From: Trichomonas vaginalis G3
Taxonomy: Eukaryota; Parabasalia; Trichomonadida; Trichomonadidae
Assembly (NCBI RefSeq): GCF_026262505.1
Contig: NC_067203.1
Coordinates: 1,922,001 to 1,986,000, forward strand
DNA: 64,000 nt
Direction: 5' to 3'
Within the stretch, counting starts at the first letter, position 1; the number at the start of each line of letters is the position of its first letter. The translations under genes and the position numbers were made by a program. Shown here one piece after another: positions 42,781 to 52,711 of the stretch. The notes below the pieces were generated by a model. It searched no databases and was not told the DNA's origin. It saw only the letters and a list, made by a program, of their open reading frames with translations.

Positions 42781-43676
42781 ATGACAGAAATAATCTTCTA
42801 CAGGTTCCATTAAAACAAGGGACAAACAAAAAGGGTGCATATAATAGAACTATGAAAGTTCCAGACGGAATGAAAGAATTAGTCCACATTGTTGCCGGTC
42901 TTCAAAAGGATGTTAAACAAATGAGAAACGTTTTAACATTACCAGAAGCTCAAGCATATGCCAAAAGTCATGGACCAAATTGGGAAGCACACGAAGCAGA
43001 CATTACGGGTCCAAATGGAAAACCTGATGGTATAAATGAAGTTTTCATTACTGATGGTAAAGGTAATATTAAAGTCATAAATGGTTACAAATTAACGATA
43101 ACTGATTATCCTAAACGTAAAGCATATAATGAACGTTATCCTATGCAATTTGATGAAAATGGAAAAGCTGTTAAACAATATATTGGAGAAGGTGAAAATG
43201 GTCCAATTAATTCATACCGTTATAATCCATATTCTTATTTCAATGAAGAATTAAATGCTATTGAAGAGGGACCGGATGGATTACCACGATATGTTAATCA
43301 GTTTGATGGTCAATATGCAAATATTAGACCTGAAATTTCAGCTAAGAAATTCTTTAAAGTTGCTTTATTCGATCCAGTGTTCAATGAACAGAAAGAAGCA
43401 ATGAAAGCAGAATTTAAACCAATTCAAGTGGCAAGAATTTCTTCATCTTCACTTTCAGAAGCGTTCAAGGAATTGATAAAGAAACCACTTTATTCTCAAC
43501 AAGGTTATAACTTTGATTTAATTAAAGAAAGTGATAGACGTAAATTAGAAAAATCAGATGGTTTTAAGAATGCATGTAATGAAATGATTAAAGATATTGT
43601 AAATGATAAAATAAGACTGGAAGAAACTCAAAGCAATATCAATAACATAATTGGTGTAGTTACAAAGAAAGTATAA
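42781..43676 (+). pseudogene. Counterpart of the 299-aa Polinton protein, Polinton 2
   Basis: Near-identical to 8433-9332. The long open part begins at 42852. Function unknown. Same T-rich upstream box. Confidence 0.6.
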
Positions 43677-43760
43677 GCAAACAAGGATGAACCTTGGGAT
43701 ATTACCGTAACAACTAAATAAAACTTTAAATATATTTTTCTTTTTTTTATTCGAATATAA

Positions 43761-44429
43761 ATGAGAAGACGTTTCACTAGTCAAAAGAACACTAACGCAA
43801 AAGCAGAGATTACGGTTGGTTATAACGTAAATGATGATAAATCACGAATTATTCAAAATGTTAAAGTTAATGTTAGCCCCGAATTAACTCGTGACTTACC
43901 GAAAAAGGAGGAGGAGCAAAATAAAGAAGATGGAGACCCAATCATTTTATCTGAACCCGGTAAAGAACCTGTTGAAATTCCCACTTATCCAACATACCCC
44001 CCACCTCTTTCATCAAACATCGAGAACCCAGGAATCTACGATTCCAGTCGCAATGCGCCATATAAAATAGACATTAATTCTGAATTAATGAAAATTTACC
44101 GTGATATAATAATTAATAATTATGATTCAATAATAAATTTAATTGATCAATCCGGTTTAATTATTTTACCTTATGAATCATTAATTCACATTATCGCCAT
44201 TCTTTGTGATGTTCAAGATTCAGACGTTAAGATTCAATTTTTCATAGATGATGAGGTTTCATGCTGCGGAACAGTTGCAAAAATAAATCCTATAAAGGAT
44301 ATTAGCACAATTAAGATATCAAAGAATGGAACAACAACTGAACTTCATTTAACATATAATGATATTTATAATAAAATAGTTGATGAATATAAAATATCAC
44401 TTGAAAAATTCTTTGTTAAGACTATTTAA
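43761..44429 (+). CDS. CCG-motif small protein, Polinton 2 (222 aa)
   Basis: Starts MRRRFTSQKNTNAKAEITVG. It has a Pro-rich linker and a C-terminal domain with DDEVSCCGTVAKINPI. It belongs to the same family as 59959-60540 of the third Polinton. Role unknown. Confidence 0.65.
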   Translation: MRRRFTSQKNTNAKAEITVGYNVNDDKSRIIQNVKVNVSPELTRDLPKKEEEQNKEDGDPIILSEPGKEPVEIPTYPTYPPPLSSNIENPGIYDSSRNAPYKIDINSELMKIYRDIIINNYDSIINLIDQSGLIILPYESLIHIIAILCDVQDSDVKIQFFIDDEVSCCGTVAKINPIKDISTIKISKNGTTTELHLTYNDIYNKIVDEYKISLEKFFVKTI

Positions 44430-46489
44430 TATTCAAGCATTAACATTATCGAATAATAATCCTTTGAATCATAATCGATAATAATTGACCTTTCACCAGT
44501 TTCTATCGTTTGTTTTATTTCTTTTTGTTCCCCACTATCCGGATCGGTCATTGTAATTGTTTTTGTTATAGTATCAGCTTTATCTTTAACTTCAATCTTT
44601 TTTCTTAAATTTCTTAAATTGATTCTTAAACGTTGAACATCTTCATCTTTATTTGATTTTACGACATTGCAATAACAACACATTAACTGACAATTTTCTT
44701 TGGTATGTGGTTTTTCATTATCTATTCTATCCAATGTTGGTTTATTAGCATATGTAAACGCTTTACCACACATTTTGCATTTAGATGAAAGGATTAAATC
44801 GTGATAGTATTGAAAATCATCCATTGAAACATTGTTTTTAGTATCTCTTTTCGCCTTTTCATCTTGTTTCTTATATGATTCAATTTTATATTTCCAATAC
44901 TTTTTCGTTAATTCAAAACTTGATTCCACATTTTCTTCTTCTGGATATGTTTCGTTAGGATTGAAGTTCTTATATGCTAACGCGTAACGAATCATTGATG
45001 CATTCGATGATAAAGAAAGATTATGAAGCATATCAATTTTATAAACAAATGTTTCTTCAATAATTTTATCAATTGGGTCAATCATAATTTCAACATCTTT
45101 ATTGCAATAATGAATAAAATATTCTAATCTATTCTTAAAGTTTTTAGCATCATTGAGATATATTTGATAATCTGAATCGGATATTGTTTCTTGTGTTAAT
45201 GCTGAATAAAATGAATCTTTCGTGAATGGTTCCTTTTTATATAATTCATCTTCGTAATTCTCCCATGTGATGAATTGATAAGGGAAAAAGGATTTAACAC
45301 GTGATTTATTGTTTCCGAAATCTTGAGTGAATTGGTCTAATGTTCCACCCGCTATATAATTTCTGATGTCAATAAATCTTAATTCATATGGAATGTTTGT
45401 TTTCTTTACAATGATTTGCTTAAATTGTGAAGAAGAACCCAGCATTGATTTTATTTTCCATTTTGCAGTATTTAAATCACGAAGAATTAAATTTAAATCA
45501 AACTTTCCCGAATTAAAACCAATGATATTCACTTTATTAAATTCTTCATCTAAAAGCTCTTTCATTGCTTCCTTTTGTTTCTCATTTAATGTATTCATTA
45601 ATTCTTCATATTGTTCAATATTTGATTTAGCAACTAATGAACAGGTTGAAAATAAAAATTCAATCCAATCAGAGATGAACGAATCACTTGATGTTAAGCA
45701 AAAATTCCTCGTAAATGTTTTATCACGGTCTACGACCTCGCCGCTTTGCGGCTTTATTTTGACAGTTGATGATACCATAAATGGTTTTAAGTAAGCGTTC
45801 AAAGTTGCACATTCAGAAAGTTGAAGTTCTTCTTTAGTCTCTAATGTTTCGAAGTCAAAAGTAATATAATATCTTGTTGGTTTATAATATTCCTGCAAAT
45901 TATGTGCTAATAGCCATTGATATATCTTCTGTTTCGTAATATGTGGTGCATATGGTTGCTGGGTATTTTGCAATTGAACGTCTTGAATTAATCTTCCATT
46001 ATTTTCTTTACATTTCTCACAATGTTTTAAAAATCTTCTTTGGTTTTTCCTTTCTGGATCATCACGGATAGAATAAACTTCTTCTTTGCAAAAGGGGCAA
46101 ACTTTATATCCTGTGAGTGCTTCAACGTCTGTAATTCTGTCAGCGTGAAGTTTTCCACATGGACTCTGTGTTAATAAAATATTTACTGTTTCAAATTCTG
46201 GATCTATCATTATTGATTCCACTAATGGAAAGTCTACCTTGTTAATGTCTACGTCTTCTGGTTGAGGGTCACAATAATAAAAATCAATATTAACGTTTAA
46301 CATTCTTGCTAACCTCTCACTTTCTGATGAAATGTCAAACCCTTCATATGCATCTATTGCTTCATTTAAATAGCTTCTACGAGTTTTAGGATTAACACCA
46401 TCAGGAATGTTATAGAAGTGTTTAAATAACCTTCTACCTTCTGCTCTAATTTGATTATCATTCATTTTAGCTGTTCCGTTTTTGTTCAT
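44426..46489 (-). pseudogene. DNA polymerase B remains with HNH-like block, Polinton 2
   Basis: Contains the zinc-finger-like CPFCKEE...CEKCKEN, exonuclease TFDFET, FNSGKFDLNLI and the HNH-like CKMCGKAF...LDRIDNEKPH...CCYCNVV block. The polymerase catalytic motifs are not present in this element, so it is a remnant. A pair of GC-rich micro-hairpins lies within it at 45727-45752. Confidence 0.8.
45727..45752. repeat. GC-rich micro-hairpin pair (a)
   Basis: GGTC-TAC-GACC followed by GCCGC-TTT-GCGGC: two short stems with three-base loops, standing out in AT-rich coding sequence. They add PQSGEVVD-type residues to the polymerase frame. Confidence 0.85.
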
Positions 46490-46551
46490 TTATGTAAGAA
46501 TAAAAAATTAAAAAATAAATAAAAATAAACTTTATTTTTTTTAAAGTCTGA

Positions 46552-46578
46552 GACTCAGAGAGTCCAGGGTTAAAACCC
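46552..46578. repeat. GC-rich micro-hairpin pair (b)
   Basis: GACTC-AGA-GAGTC followed by GGGTT-AA-AACCC, at the 3' end of the 378-aa gene. Confidence 0.85.
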
Positions 46579-47706
46579 ATAAAATGAATTAAGAACACAT
46601 AAATTTTTATCATCTGCGACGTGACGAATACATTTTAATTTACTCAAGAATGCGTACCCTGATACATTAAATCTAATTCCTGTCTTATTTAATTTCACAA
46701 CTTTGAAAAGGAATGTATGAATAGCTATAAAATGATGAGATGATGTTTTATGGGTTGCTTCCATTTTTTCTGAAATAAATGAATAAATATAATGTTTATA
46801 AGTTTTCATATCTTTTATGTTCTTAATAACGAATGGTATAGACCTTTCCACTTCGTCTTCCTTCGGTGCTGTTCTTTCATATGAAACATTATTGGTATCT
46901 TCAATAATGAAACCACAATCACACAAAATTTTATATGTACCAATTGTTTCTTTTGATATTTTATCTAACAAATCAAAAACTTTATCAACACCTGTACATT
47001 TATTTAAATAATAATTTGTGTAAATATCATGGTCTTCTTTCTTAATCGTATTTGTTGCATATGTTACATTTTTCAGTGCTTTTTTGAATTTTTCAGAATC
47101 AAGAGGAGGTGAAAGTAATATACATGGATAATCTCCATCGTCAATAAACTGAAGCTTATGTTTATGAATAAATTTTGTGCCTTCTTCTGAAAGTGTTTCG
47201 TCAATATCACCATCTAATAAATTTTTAGTAGATTCCAAAAAGTAATTTTTATATCTTTCCTCATGTGATTTTTGAACTTCTGATTCTGAAGCTGGGATAT
47301 TCATTAAACCCTCTACTTCATTCTCAGCATTTCTCAATTCACTAATTCTTTCATCTATTTCATTTCTTAATTGTTCCAATTTCTCAATCTCATCGTTATA
47401 ATATTCATCTTGTTTAATTTTTTCTTCAAAATATTCAGGAGGTGTTTCAAGGCTCTCTGAGCCCAGGTCCTCTGGACCATAAAGAGGAATATTCTCCTGT
47501 TTTTCAACTTTTTTGGGATATAAATATCTCATTATAGCCTTTTTAGTAATTGGTCCGTTATATTTAAATTCATTCAACAATCTGGAAAACTCTTTCACAT
47601 TCTGCATATATGTTGGATAAGAACCGTCTCCAAAATTTTCTAAAATATTTTCTAATTCTGAATTAGTGAACTTTAAAGATTTCAATGAATTAGTTGTTAT
47701 ACTCAT
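46570..47706 (-). CDS. Right-hand Polinton gene of unknown role, Polinton 2 (378 aa)
   Basis: Open frame MSITTNSLKSLKFTNSELEN to LCVLNSFYGF. Glu/Lys-rich helices fill the first half. The second half holds PCILLSPPLDSEKF, CDCGFIIEDTNN and a His-containing C-terminal domain. No family recognised. The start context is the T-rich box followed by ATAATAAATG-like sequence. Paired micro-hairpins are found within it (47451-47478) and just past its stop (46552-46578). Confidence 0.65.
   Translation of the reverse strand: MSITTNSLKSLKFTNSELENILENFGDGSYPTYMQNVKEFSRLLNEFKYNGPITKKAIMRYLYPKKVEKQENIPLYGPEDLGSESLETPPEYFEEKIKQDEYYNDEIEKLEQLRNEIDERISELRNAENEVEGLMNIPASESEVQKSHEERYKNYFLESTKNLLDGDIDETLSEEGTKFIHKHKLQFIDDGDYPCILLSPPLDSEKFKKALKNVTYATNTIKKEDHDIYTNYYLNKCTGVDKVFDLLDKISKETIGTYKILCDCGFIIEDTNNVSYERTAPKEDEVERSIPFVIKNIKDMKTYKHYIYSFISEKMEATHKTSSHHFIAIHTFLFKVVKLNKTGIRFNVSGYAFLSKLKCIRHVADDKNLCVLNSFYGF
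47451..47478. repeat. GC-rich micro-hairpin pair (c)
   Basis: GGCTC-TCT-GAGCC, two bases, GGTCC-TCT-GGACC, in frame inside the 378-aa gene (adds GPEDLGSES-type residues). Confidence 0.88.
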
Positions 47707-47767
47707 TTATTATAAAATAAAAAATAAAAAAAAATAAATTTAACTTAGTTTTAATTTTACGTAAGAA

Positions 47768-47995
47768 GTCAATTTTATTTTTAAAGTTTATTTCGTTATG
47801 TATGGGCTGAGTGTAAATGTCTTACAATTTTGAAAATTTTTAAATCTTAATTTATTCAAAAACGTAAGAATAAAAACCGTAAGAATCATACATTTTTTAC
47901 TTCATATGTTAAAAAAAATGATACAAAATCGCTCAATATTGTATGAATTCTTACGTTTACAAAAAAAGTCACACAACCCGTCAACATATACTACT
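47768..47995. repeat. Right terminal inverted repeat of Polinton 2
   Basis: Reverse complement of 38819-39050. Followed by the target duplication TTAATT (47996-48001). Confidence 0.88.
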
Positions 47996-48001
47996 TTAAT
48001 T

Positions 48002-48321
48002 TTATCGTCTAAGACAAGTCGATTTTATTAATAACATAACATATAATCGGTTAAAATTGCAAATTCGATTTTCTTCTTTCAGATTTCGGATTAAATTCAT
48101 CAAATCATCTCGAAAAAAAGATACATTTAATAGCAAAAGTACAGGAGATGCTTCTTTACATACTTTTAAGAATATTTGCACTCGCATTTCATCATTTTAA
48201 GATAACATTACACTTAAATGAATGTTGAAAAGATTAAAAACATTAAAATTAGAAATCTATGCTTTTATAACAAATAACTTTATCATTATATTCTATAATA
48301 CAAACAAAATTATAAAATAAT
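48002..48321. other. Intergenic, nothing recognised
   Basis: 320 bp of AT-rich spacer between Polinton 2 and the RRM gene end. A 61-codon open frame on the minus strand shows no family or context and is not called. Confidence 0.4.
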
Positions 48322-49416
48322 TTAATAATACCAGAATTTTGCTTCTTCAGGAACATTTTGACTGTATAAACGCGATTCATATTGAAGAGATAAGTCTAAG
48401 CTTGATGAAGCAGCCATTCTATTTGCGATAATCGGGTTAGATTTTTCAAGTGGTTTTTGTCTATTTTGTTCTGAGAAAATCCTCATAATATTGACAACTT
48501 TATTGGTATTTTCTTCATTGAAGAAAGCAGCTTGCTTCTTTTTACTGATTTTTGGTGGATTTAAAATAGGAACTACAATTGTTTGTTTTGTATCAGGTGC
48601 ATCATCAATTGCTTTACCCCATTCGATAACAGCTTTTGTTGTGCCACCAAATTGGGATCCAGAAAGCGCGTTTTTGGCACTTTCTGCTGATGTATGAGTT
48701 TCCATGACAACTGTTGCCCAAGATTGATTGTTTGGATCGATTTTAACACTTAGAACATTGCCGTATTGATGGAAGTTCTGTAAAAGTGTCTCTTCTTTGA
48801 CAACGTCCGGATCAATATTTGTAATAAAAAGAGTAGTATTTTTGACATCTAGGGAGTTGTTTTCGTTTGTACTAACTCTGTTCTGTGTTCCTTCCTTTAC
48901 TTTTAGCGGATGGCCCTTAAAATTAACATTATTCAAAGTTTGGATGGCGTCAATCACTTCTTGATGCTTATTAAACTTAATAAAACCGTATCCTTTCGAA
49001 TTTCCTTTTTCGTCGCGAATAAGTCTCGCATTTATTGCGTTTGGAAAATATCTTTTGAAAAACTCTAATAACTCGCTTTCTTTAACACTAGATGGCAATC
49101 CACCAACGTAACATGAAAAGCCTTCTGCTTTTGCAATCGTATCTGCGTCGGATTCAAAAGTTGTATTTCCCCAACCAAGTTTGAACTTGTTTCCGTTGCT
49201 ATTCGGGACCTCTGTACCATTGAGAAGACGGATTACTTCAGCTGCATTATTTTTCGAAGCGAAAACAAGAAAACCGTAATTTAAATGAGTTCCTGTGCTT
49301 TTATCCTTTGCAAACCAGCAAGATTTAGGTTGCTTTCCTGTCATTTGCTTGACATCACTCATAAGTGATTCCTCATCTTTCCAAATTACAGTGTTACCGA
49401 CCCAAAGTTGAGTCAT
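48322..49416 (-). CDS. RNA-binding protein with three RRM domains (364 aa)
   Basis: Start taken at the ATG at 49416 (MTQLWVGN). RRM1 covers about residues 3-83 with RNP2 LWVGNT and RNP1 LNYGFLVF. RRM2 covers about 98-177 with RNP2 CYVGGL and RNP1 KGYGFIKF. RRM3 covers about 192-270 with RNP2 LFITNI and a degenerate RNP1 SWATVVME. Three RRMs in this order, with a first RRM opening LWVGN...WKDE, resemble the Nam8/TIA-1/SECp43 group, which acts in pre-mRNA splicing or mRNA control. The exact orthologue is uncertain. The C-terminal 95 residues are low complexity and basic/Ser-rich without a known domain. The gene is divergent from the small gene at 49531, with about 115 bp between starts, so the two may share a promoter region. 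Confidence 0.9.
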   Translation of the reverse strand: MTQLWVGNTVIWKDEESLMSDVKQMTGKQPKSCWFAKDKSTGTHLNYGFLVFASKNNAAEVIRLLNGTEVPNSNGNKFKLGWGNTTFESDADTIAKAEGFSCYVGGLPSSVKESELLEFFKRYFPNAINARLIRDEKGNSKGYGFIKFNKHQEVIDAIQTLNNVNFKGHPLKVKEGTQNRVSTNENNSLDVKNTTLFITNIDPDVVKEETLLQNFHQYGNVLSVKIDPNNQSWATVVMETHTSAESAKNALSGSQFGGTTKAVIEWGKAIDDAPDTKQTIVVPILNPPKISKKKQAAFFNEENTNKVVNIMRIFSEQNRQKPLEKSNPIIANRMAASSSLDLSLQYESRLYSQNVPEEAKFWYY

Positions 49417-49530
49417 CACACTATTTTTCTGACATTTGCCAATTTCATAGTTTACATGTGTCTATAATGACAAAAATTTTAAATTGAGAAGAATTTATGT
49501 CCAAAATTTTTGTTACAAAAAATATCATTT

Positions 49531-49764
49531 ATGAATCCTGCAAATCGAGCTTACGCTAAAAGCTTGATTATGAAGGGTTTAGAATCATCTGATTATCGCT
49601 CTAGTAGCTCTTCAGATGATAATGATGTTGTAATTCTCCCAAGAAAACCTTCAATTCAATTTGAAGACTACCAGGATGATGATGTCACATTTGTTGGTAT
49701 CCAAAAGCAATCTGCTGTTCAAAGACTGCTCGAAAATTGGGACAAACTATATAAATCCAATTAG
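49531..49764 (+). CDS. Small hypothetical protein (77 aa)
   Basis: ATG at 49531 begins MNPANRAYAKSLIMKGLESS. A Ser/Asp-rich stretch (SSSSSDDNDVV) follows, which could be a casein-kinase target. Then come VTFVGIQ and a helical end (AVQRLLENWDKLYKS). No family recognised. The divergent position next to the RRM gene and the clean frame support expression, but the gene is short. Confidence 0.5.
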   Translation: MNPANRAYAKSLIMKGLESSDYRSSSSSDDNDVVILPRKPSIQFEDYQDDDVTFVGIQKQSAVQRLLENWDKLYKSN

Positions 49765-49919
49765 AAAATATTATTTGAAACTAATTACATCACAGTTCAG
49801 TAAATCAGTTTCTCAATATATAAGTAGATGACAATGTATTCCAAATTTACTATGATTATTTTGTTTATTAATAAAAAAAATTATATACGTAATTTTTATG
49901 TTTAGTTTATGAAAATGTA

Positions 49920-50480
49920 TCATATTCTCTTGAAAACAAATGGAGAGTCATCGTTCTGATACGTTCTCATTGGCTTTGGAGTAGCTGAATATGTAGATGT
50001 AAATTCGGGTCTTTGAGTTACGTATTGATGAGTTTTTGACTGGCTTTCTCTCTTCATAGATGCAAGCTGTCTCTGTATCTTAATGAGTCTGTTTTCTAGC
50101 TCCTCTTGAAGTATTTGGTTTCGCTGAGTTTGTGCGTCAATGTCGTAAAGTTTGTCTTCTAAAGAGCATTCTTGGGCGGCCAAAATATGGTTGACGTGGT
50201 CATTGATCCTTGATACTAGTTCTTTGATCTCTGCTTTGTCATCAAAAGTTATTTCTGGCTGTATTTTTGGCGTAACAATTGTTTTTGGTAAAATTGGTGG
50301 AGGAATGTTGTTTTGAATGAATATAGTCCTCTCTCTTAATGCCCCTAAGATCCTTCTACGTTCCAATGGATGTTGGCTTGAAGAATCATATATGAGCTGT
50401 GACGATGAACTAGATCTCGGACAATCAATCATTAAGTCATTCAAGTTGATGCGGGTAACCGTTTTAATCGTTGTCATCAT
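49920..50480 (-). CDS. Hypothetical coiled-coil protein (186 aa)
   Basis: Starts with two Met codons (MMTTIKTVTRINLNDLMIDC). The N-terminal 60 residues are Ser-rich, then Pro/Ile-rich (IPPPILPKTIVTPKIQPE). Residues about 80-145 are a heptad-rich helix (AEIKELVSRINDHVNHILAA, then IQRQLASMKRE). The C-terminus is Thr/Pro-rich and ends SPFVFKRI. No enzyme motif. Probably a cytoskeletal or scaffold protein by composition only. Same strand as the downstream RRM gene; spacing to its neighbours is short, as usual in these genomes. Confidence 0.6.
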   Translation of the reverse strand: MMTTIKTVTRINLNDLMIDCPRSSSSSQLIYDSSSQHPLERRRILGALRERTIFIQNNIPPPILPKTIVTPKIQPEITFDDKAEIKELVSRINDHVNHILAAQECSLEDKLYDIDAQTQRNQILQEELENRLIKIQRQLASMKRESQSKTHQYVTQRPEFTSTYSATPKPMRTYQNDDSPFVFKRI

Positions 50481-50725
50481 TTGAGCTAATAGTTTATATG
50501 ATAAGTATATTCATAGATAAAAATATTTTATCAAGCAAAACTTTGTATTGCTTATCGACTTATAAAATTTTCAAATTATTTTATTTGTTTATGGTCGAAT
50601 TAACCGTAATTCAAATGAGCATTGGTATAGCAAAACAATTATATGCAGTTGAGAGATAAAAAACAAAAATTTATTATAATATAAATGCATGAGCAAAACA
50701 GAAAAACAACAGGAACAAATCTATA

Positions 50726-52072
50726 CTAGTCAACGGAGGCAATCCTTCGGTTAATGCGACTAAACTTTGGTTTAATTGTAAATCCGAGAAATGCAAATTG
50801 AGAAATATTTGCAAGTGGAATTGAAGCAGCCAAAGGTTGTTCGCTTGGTTCTATCTCATCGAAATGAGATGTATCTGTTGGTGATTTAATGACTGGAACC
50901 ATTGGCGGAGAATTAGAAAATGGATTGTCGAAATCGAATCCTTGGAAGAAAGGATGGACAATAATCTGTTCAAAACCATATCTGTCCTCTGGATCGCACA
51001 ACAGATGTTGTAATAAGTCAACAGCCAATGGAGAAACTGGATGACCTTCAATCTGTGGATATACTAAACATCTCTTCCATGCTATGATACGAAGAGCTGT
51101 TTCTCTTGATGTTTGACCCATAAATGGGACAAATCCGTATAACATTTCGTAAAGAATGACACCTAACGACCAAAAATCAGATAAAGTAGTTGGTGGCTTG
51201 CCAATTAAGATTTCTGGCGCTGTATAAGAGCATGTTCCTATTTCTGTTCCTCTATCATGGAATGGTCTGTCTAAAGGACGTCCAGAAATGAGCTCAATGA
51301 TTTCATCATTGAGTTTCTGGAAACGTGTATCGTTCTCTTGGTAATTCTTTGAAAGACCAAAATCAGTAAGCTTAATATGACCTGATTCTGTAATCAAAAC
51401 GTTATCTGGCTTGAGGTCTCTGTGTAAAAAGTGTAATTCATGAACAGAATGCACAGCTAATGTCATCTCAGCGATGAAAAATTTTGCTGTGTCGTTATCG
51501 AAAACACCTTTTTTAATAAGAGCATTCATTAAGTCTCCGCCACACACGTATTCGAGGACAAGGTATAATCTTTCCTCATCCTGGAAGGAGCAATTCAAAT
51601 AAGTAAACCACGGATTGTCGGAGTGTGCGAGAATATCTCTTTCTGTTCGAACATTTTGAATCTGTTCGCTCATAATAATATCAGCCTTACGTAAAACCTT
51701 TAATGCGTAAAAATTCCGATCTTCATTATCTTTAACAAGCCAAACTTCGCCAAACCCTCCCCTACCAATCAACTTAATACGCTCAAATCTTGACGTTTTA
51801 ATCTTACTACGCGATTTCCTTGCAAAATCTGATTCTTCTTGTGCATATTGCGAGAGAATTTTTTCTTTTTCTTCTTGATTTAGATTTGGAGAATTCATAA
51901 CTGCGTTGTATTTATCTCGACGAACTGAAGTTTCTTGAAACATCTGAGTGAATTTGTCTTCTATAAAAGCTTTCGCTGACTCTGACATAATTTTAGTTTC
52001 CTTTGATGGCTCTGATACTGGTAACGAGGCTATTTTTTCATTTGCCCTAGCAGAGCGTCTAATAAAAGTCAT
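50726..52072 (-). CDS. AGC protein kinase, NDR/LATS-like (448 aa)
   Basis: Serine/threonine kinase of the NDR/LATS branch, which in other eukaryotes works with Mob proteins in morphogenesis and cell-cycle exit. Residues 30-95 form the N-terminal regulatory helix region (FTQMFQETSVRRDKYNAVMN, basic run up to FERIKLIG). The kinase domain starts with the glycine loop IGRGGFGEV (102-110). The ATP lysine is K125 (YALKVLRK), the catalytic loop is HRDLKPDN (217-224) and DFG lies at 237-239. A long insert (NDTRFQKLNDEIIELISGRP) follows before the activation segment GTCSYTAPE (279-287); such an insert is characteristic of NDR kinases. The C-terminal hydrophobic motif is FLGFTIKPKF near 426-435. All catalytic residues are present. 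ATG at 52072 chosen as first in frame. Confidence 0.93.
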   Translation of the reverse strand: MTFIRRSARANEKIASLPVSEPSKETKIMSESAKAFIEDKFTQMFQETSVRRDKYNAVMNSPNLNQEEKEKILSQYAQEESDFARKSRSKIKTSRFERIKLIGRGGFGEVWLVKDNEDRNFYALKVLRKADIIMSEQIQNVRTERDILAHSDNPWFTYLNCSFQDEERLYLVLEYVCGGDLMNALIKKGVFDNDTAKFFIAEMTLAVHSVHELHFLHRDLKPDNVLITESGHIKLTDFGLSKNYQENDTRFQKLNDEIIELISGRPLDRPFHDRGTEIGTCSYTAPEILIGKPPTTLSDFWSLGVILYEMLYGFVPFMGQTSRETALRIIAWKRCLVYPQIEGHPVSPLAVDLLQHLLCDPEDRYGFEQIIVHPFFQGFDFDNPFSNSPPMVPVIKSPTDTSHFDEIEPSEQPLAASIPLANISQFAFLGFTIKPKFSRINRRIASVD

Positions 52073-52711
52073 TTTTTCAGAGCAAAATATTCACAATGTA
52101 AAATTCACAAAAAGTTTTTTACTGAAATTTTTAAAGAGAGGAAATTGAATACAATTTTGGCACAATTTCTTCTGCCCAAATAATATACCTTAAAAGGAGT
52201 ATAAATTGACCGTTTTGTTTATAAAAATCATTGGTGGAATTTAGTTTATATTATTTGGCTATTGTACAAAATAGGTTTCGATTACGAAAAGCTGATGACG
52301 CAAAGTGATATGATGAGAATTCAATTTGATCAATAGTATCATTCAAAAAGTGATTGTAGTACATTCAAATTTTTGTAATTGCTGAATTATAATGCATATA
52401 GTAGTATAATAATTTTGATCAAAAAAGAAAATTCACCCGATGTAGTCAATTATATTTCATAATGGTTTAAACTGTAGGGTCCATTTAGTTCGTAGATGAT
52501 AGATATGAATTTCAATTTCCAAACATTTTATTTCAATTGAAACCATTTCAATTTCGAAATTTACATTGAAAAAGGAAAATTTAGGAAATATAAGTCATGA
52601 ACAAGAATCGACAACTATAATTATTCCAAAATCAGATATTTTCGCTTCCAAATTTTAATGATTTAAAATGTCTTTCAACAAAATTTTTAAAATTTATAAA
52701 TAGAAATAAGT
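52073..52711. other. Intergenic, nothing recognised
   Basis: About 640 bp of AT-rich spacer between the kinase start and the phosphatase end. I looked for frames, hairpins and repeats on both strands and saw none worth naming. Confidence 0.4.

Larger units (their letters stand above)
38819..47995. mobile_element. Polinton (Maverick) element 2, 9.2 kb, short copy
   Basis: Ends start AGTAGTATATGTTGACGGG. TTAATT flanks both sides (38813-38818 and 47996-48001), a perfect 6-bp duplication. Parts: coiled-coil gene, amphipathic peptides, capsid, ATPase, 299-aa-type gene, CCG gene, part of PolB and the right-hand gene. Integrase, primase-helicase and fibre are absent, so it could only have moved with help from another copy. 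Close identity to element 1 and clean ends suggest a young insertion. Broken in many places (about ten). Confidence 0.92.

Noticed and set aside
48002-48187. 61-codon minus-strand frame after Polinton 2
   Set aside because: No family, no conserved context, length expected by chance in AT-rich DNA.
48322-49416. Trichomonad initiator elements (TCAYTW) upstream of host genes
   Set aside because: I looked upstream of the RRM, kinase, phosphatase and lipid kinase genes and found no convincing match, so no host promoter is called.
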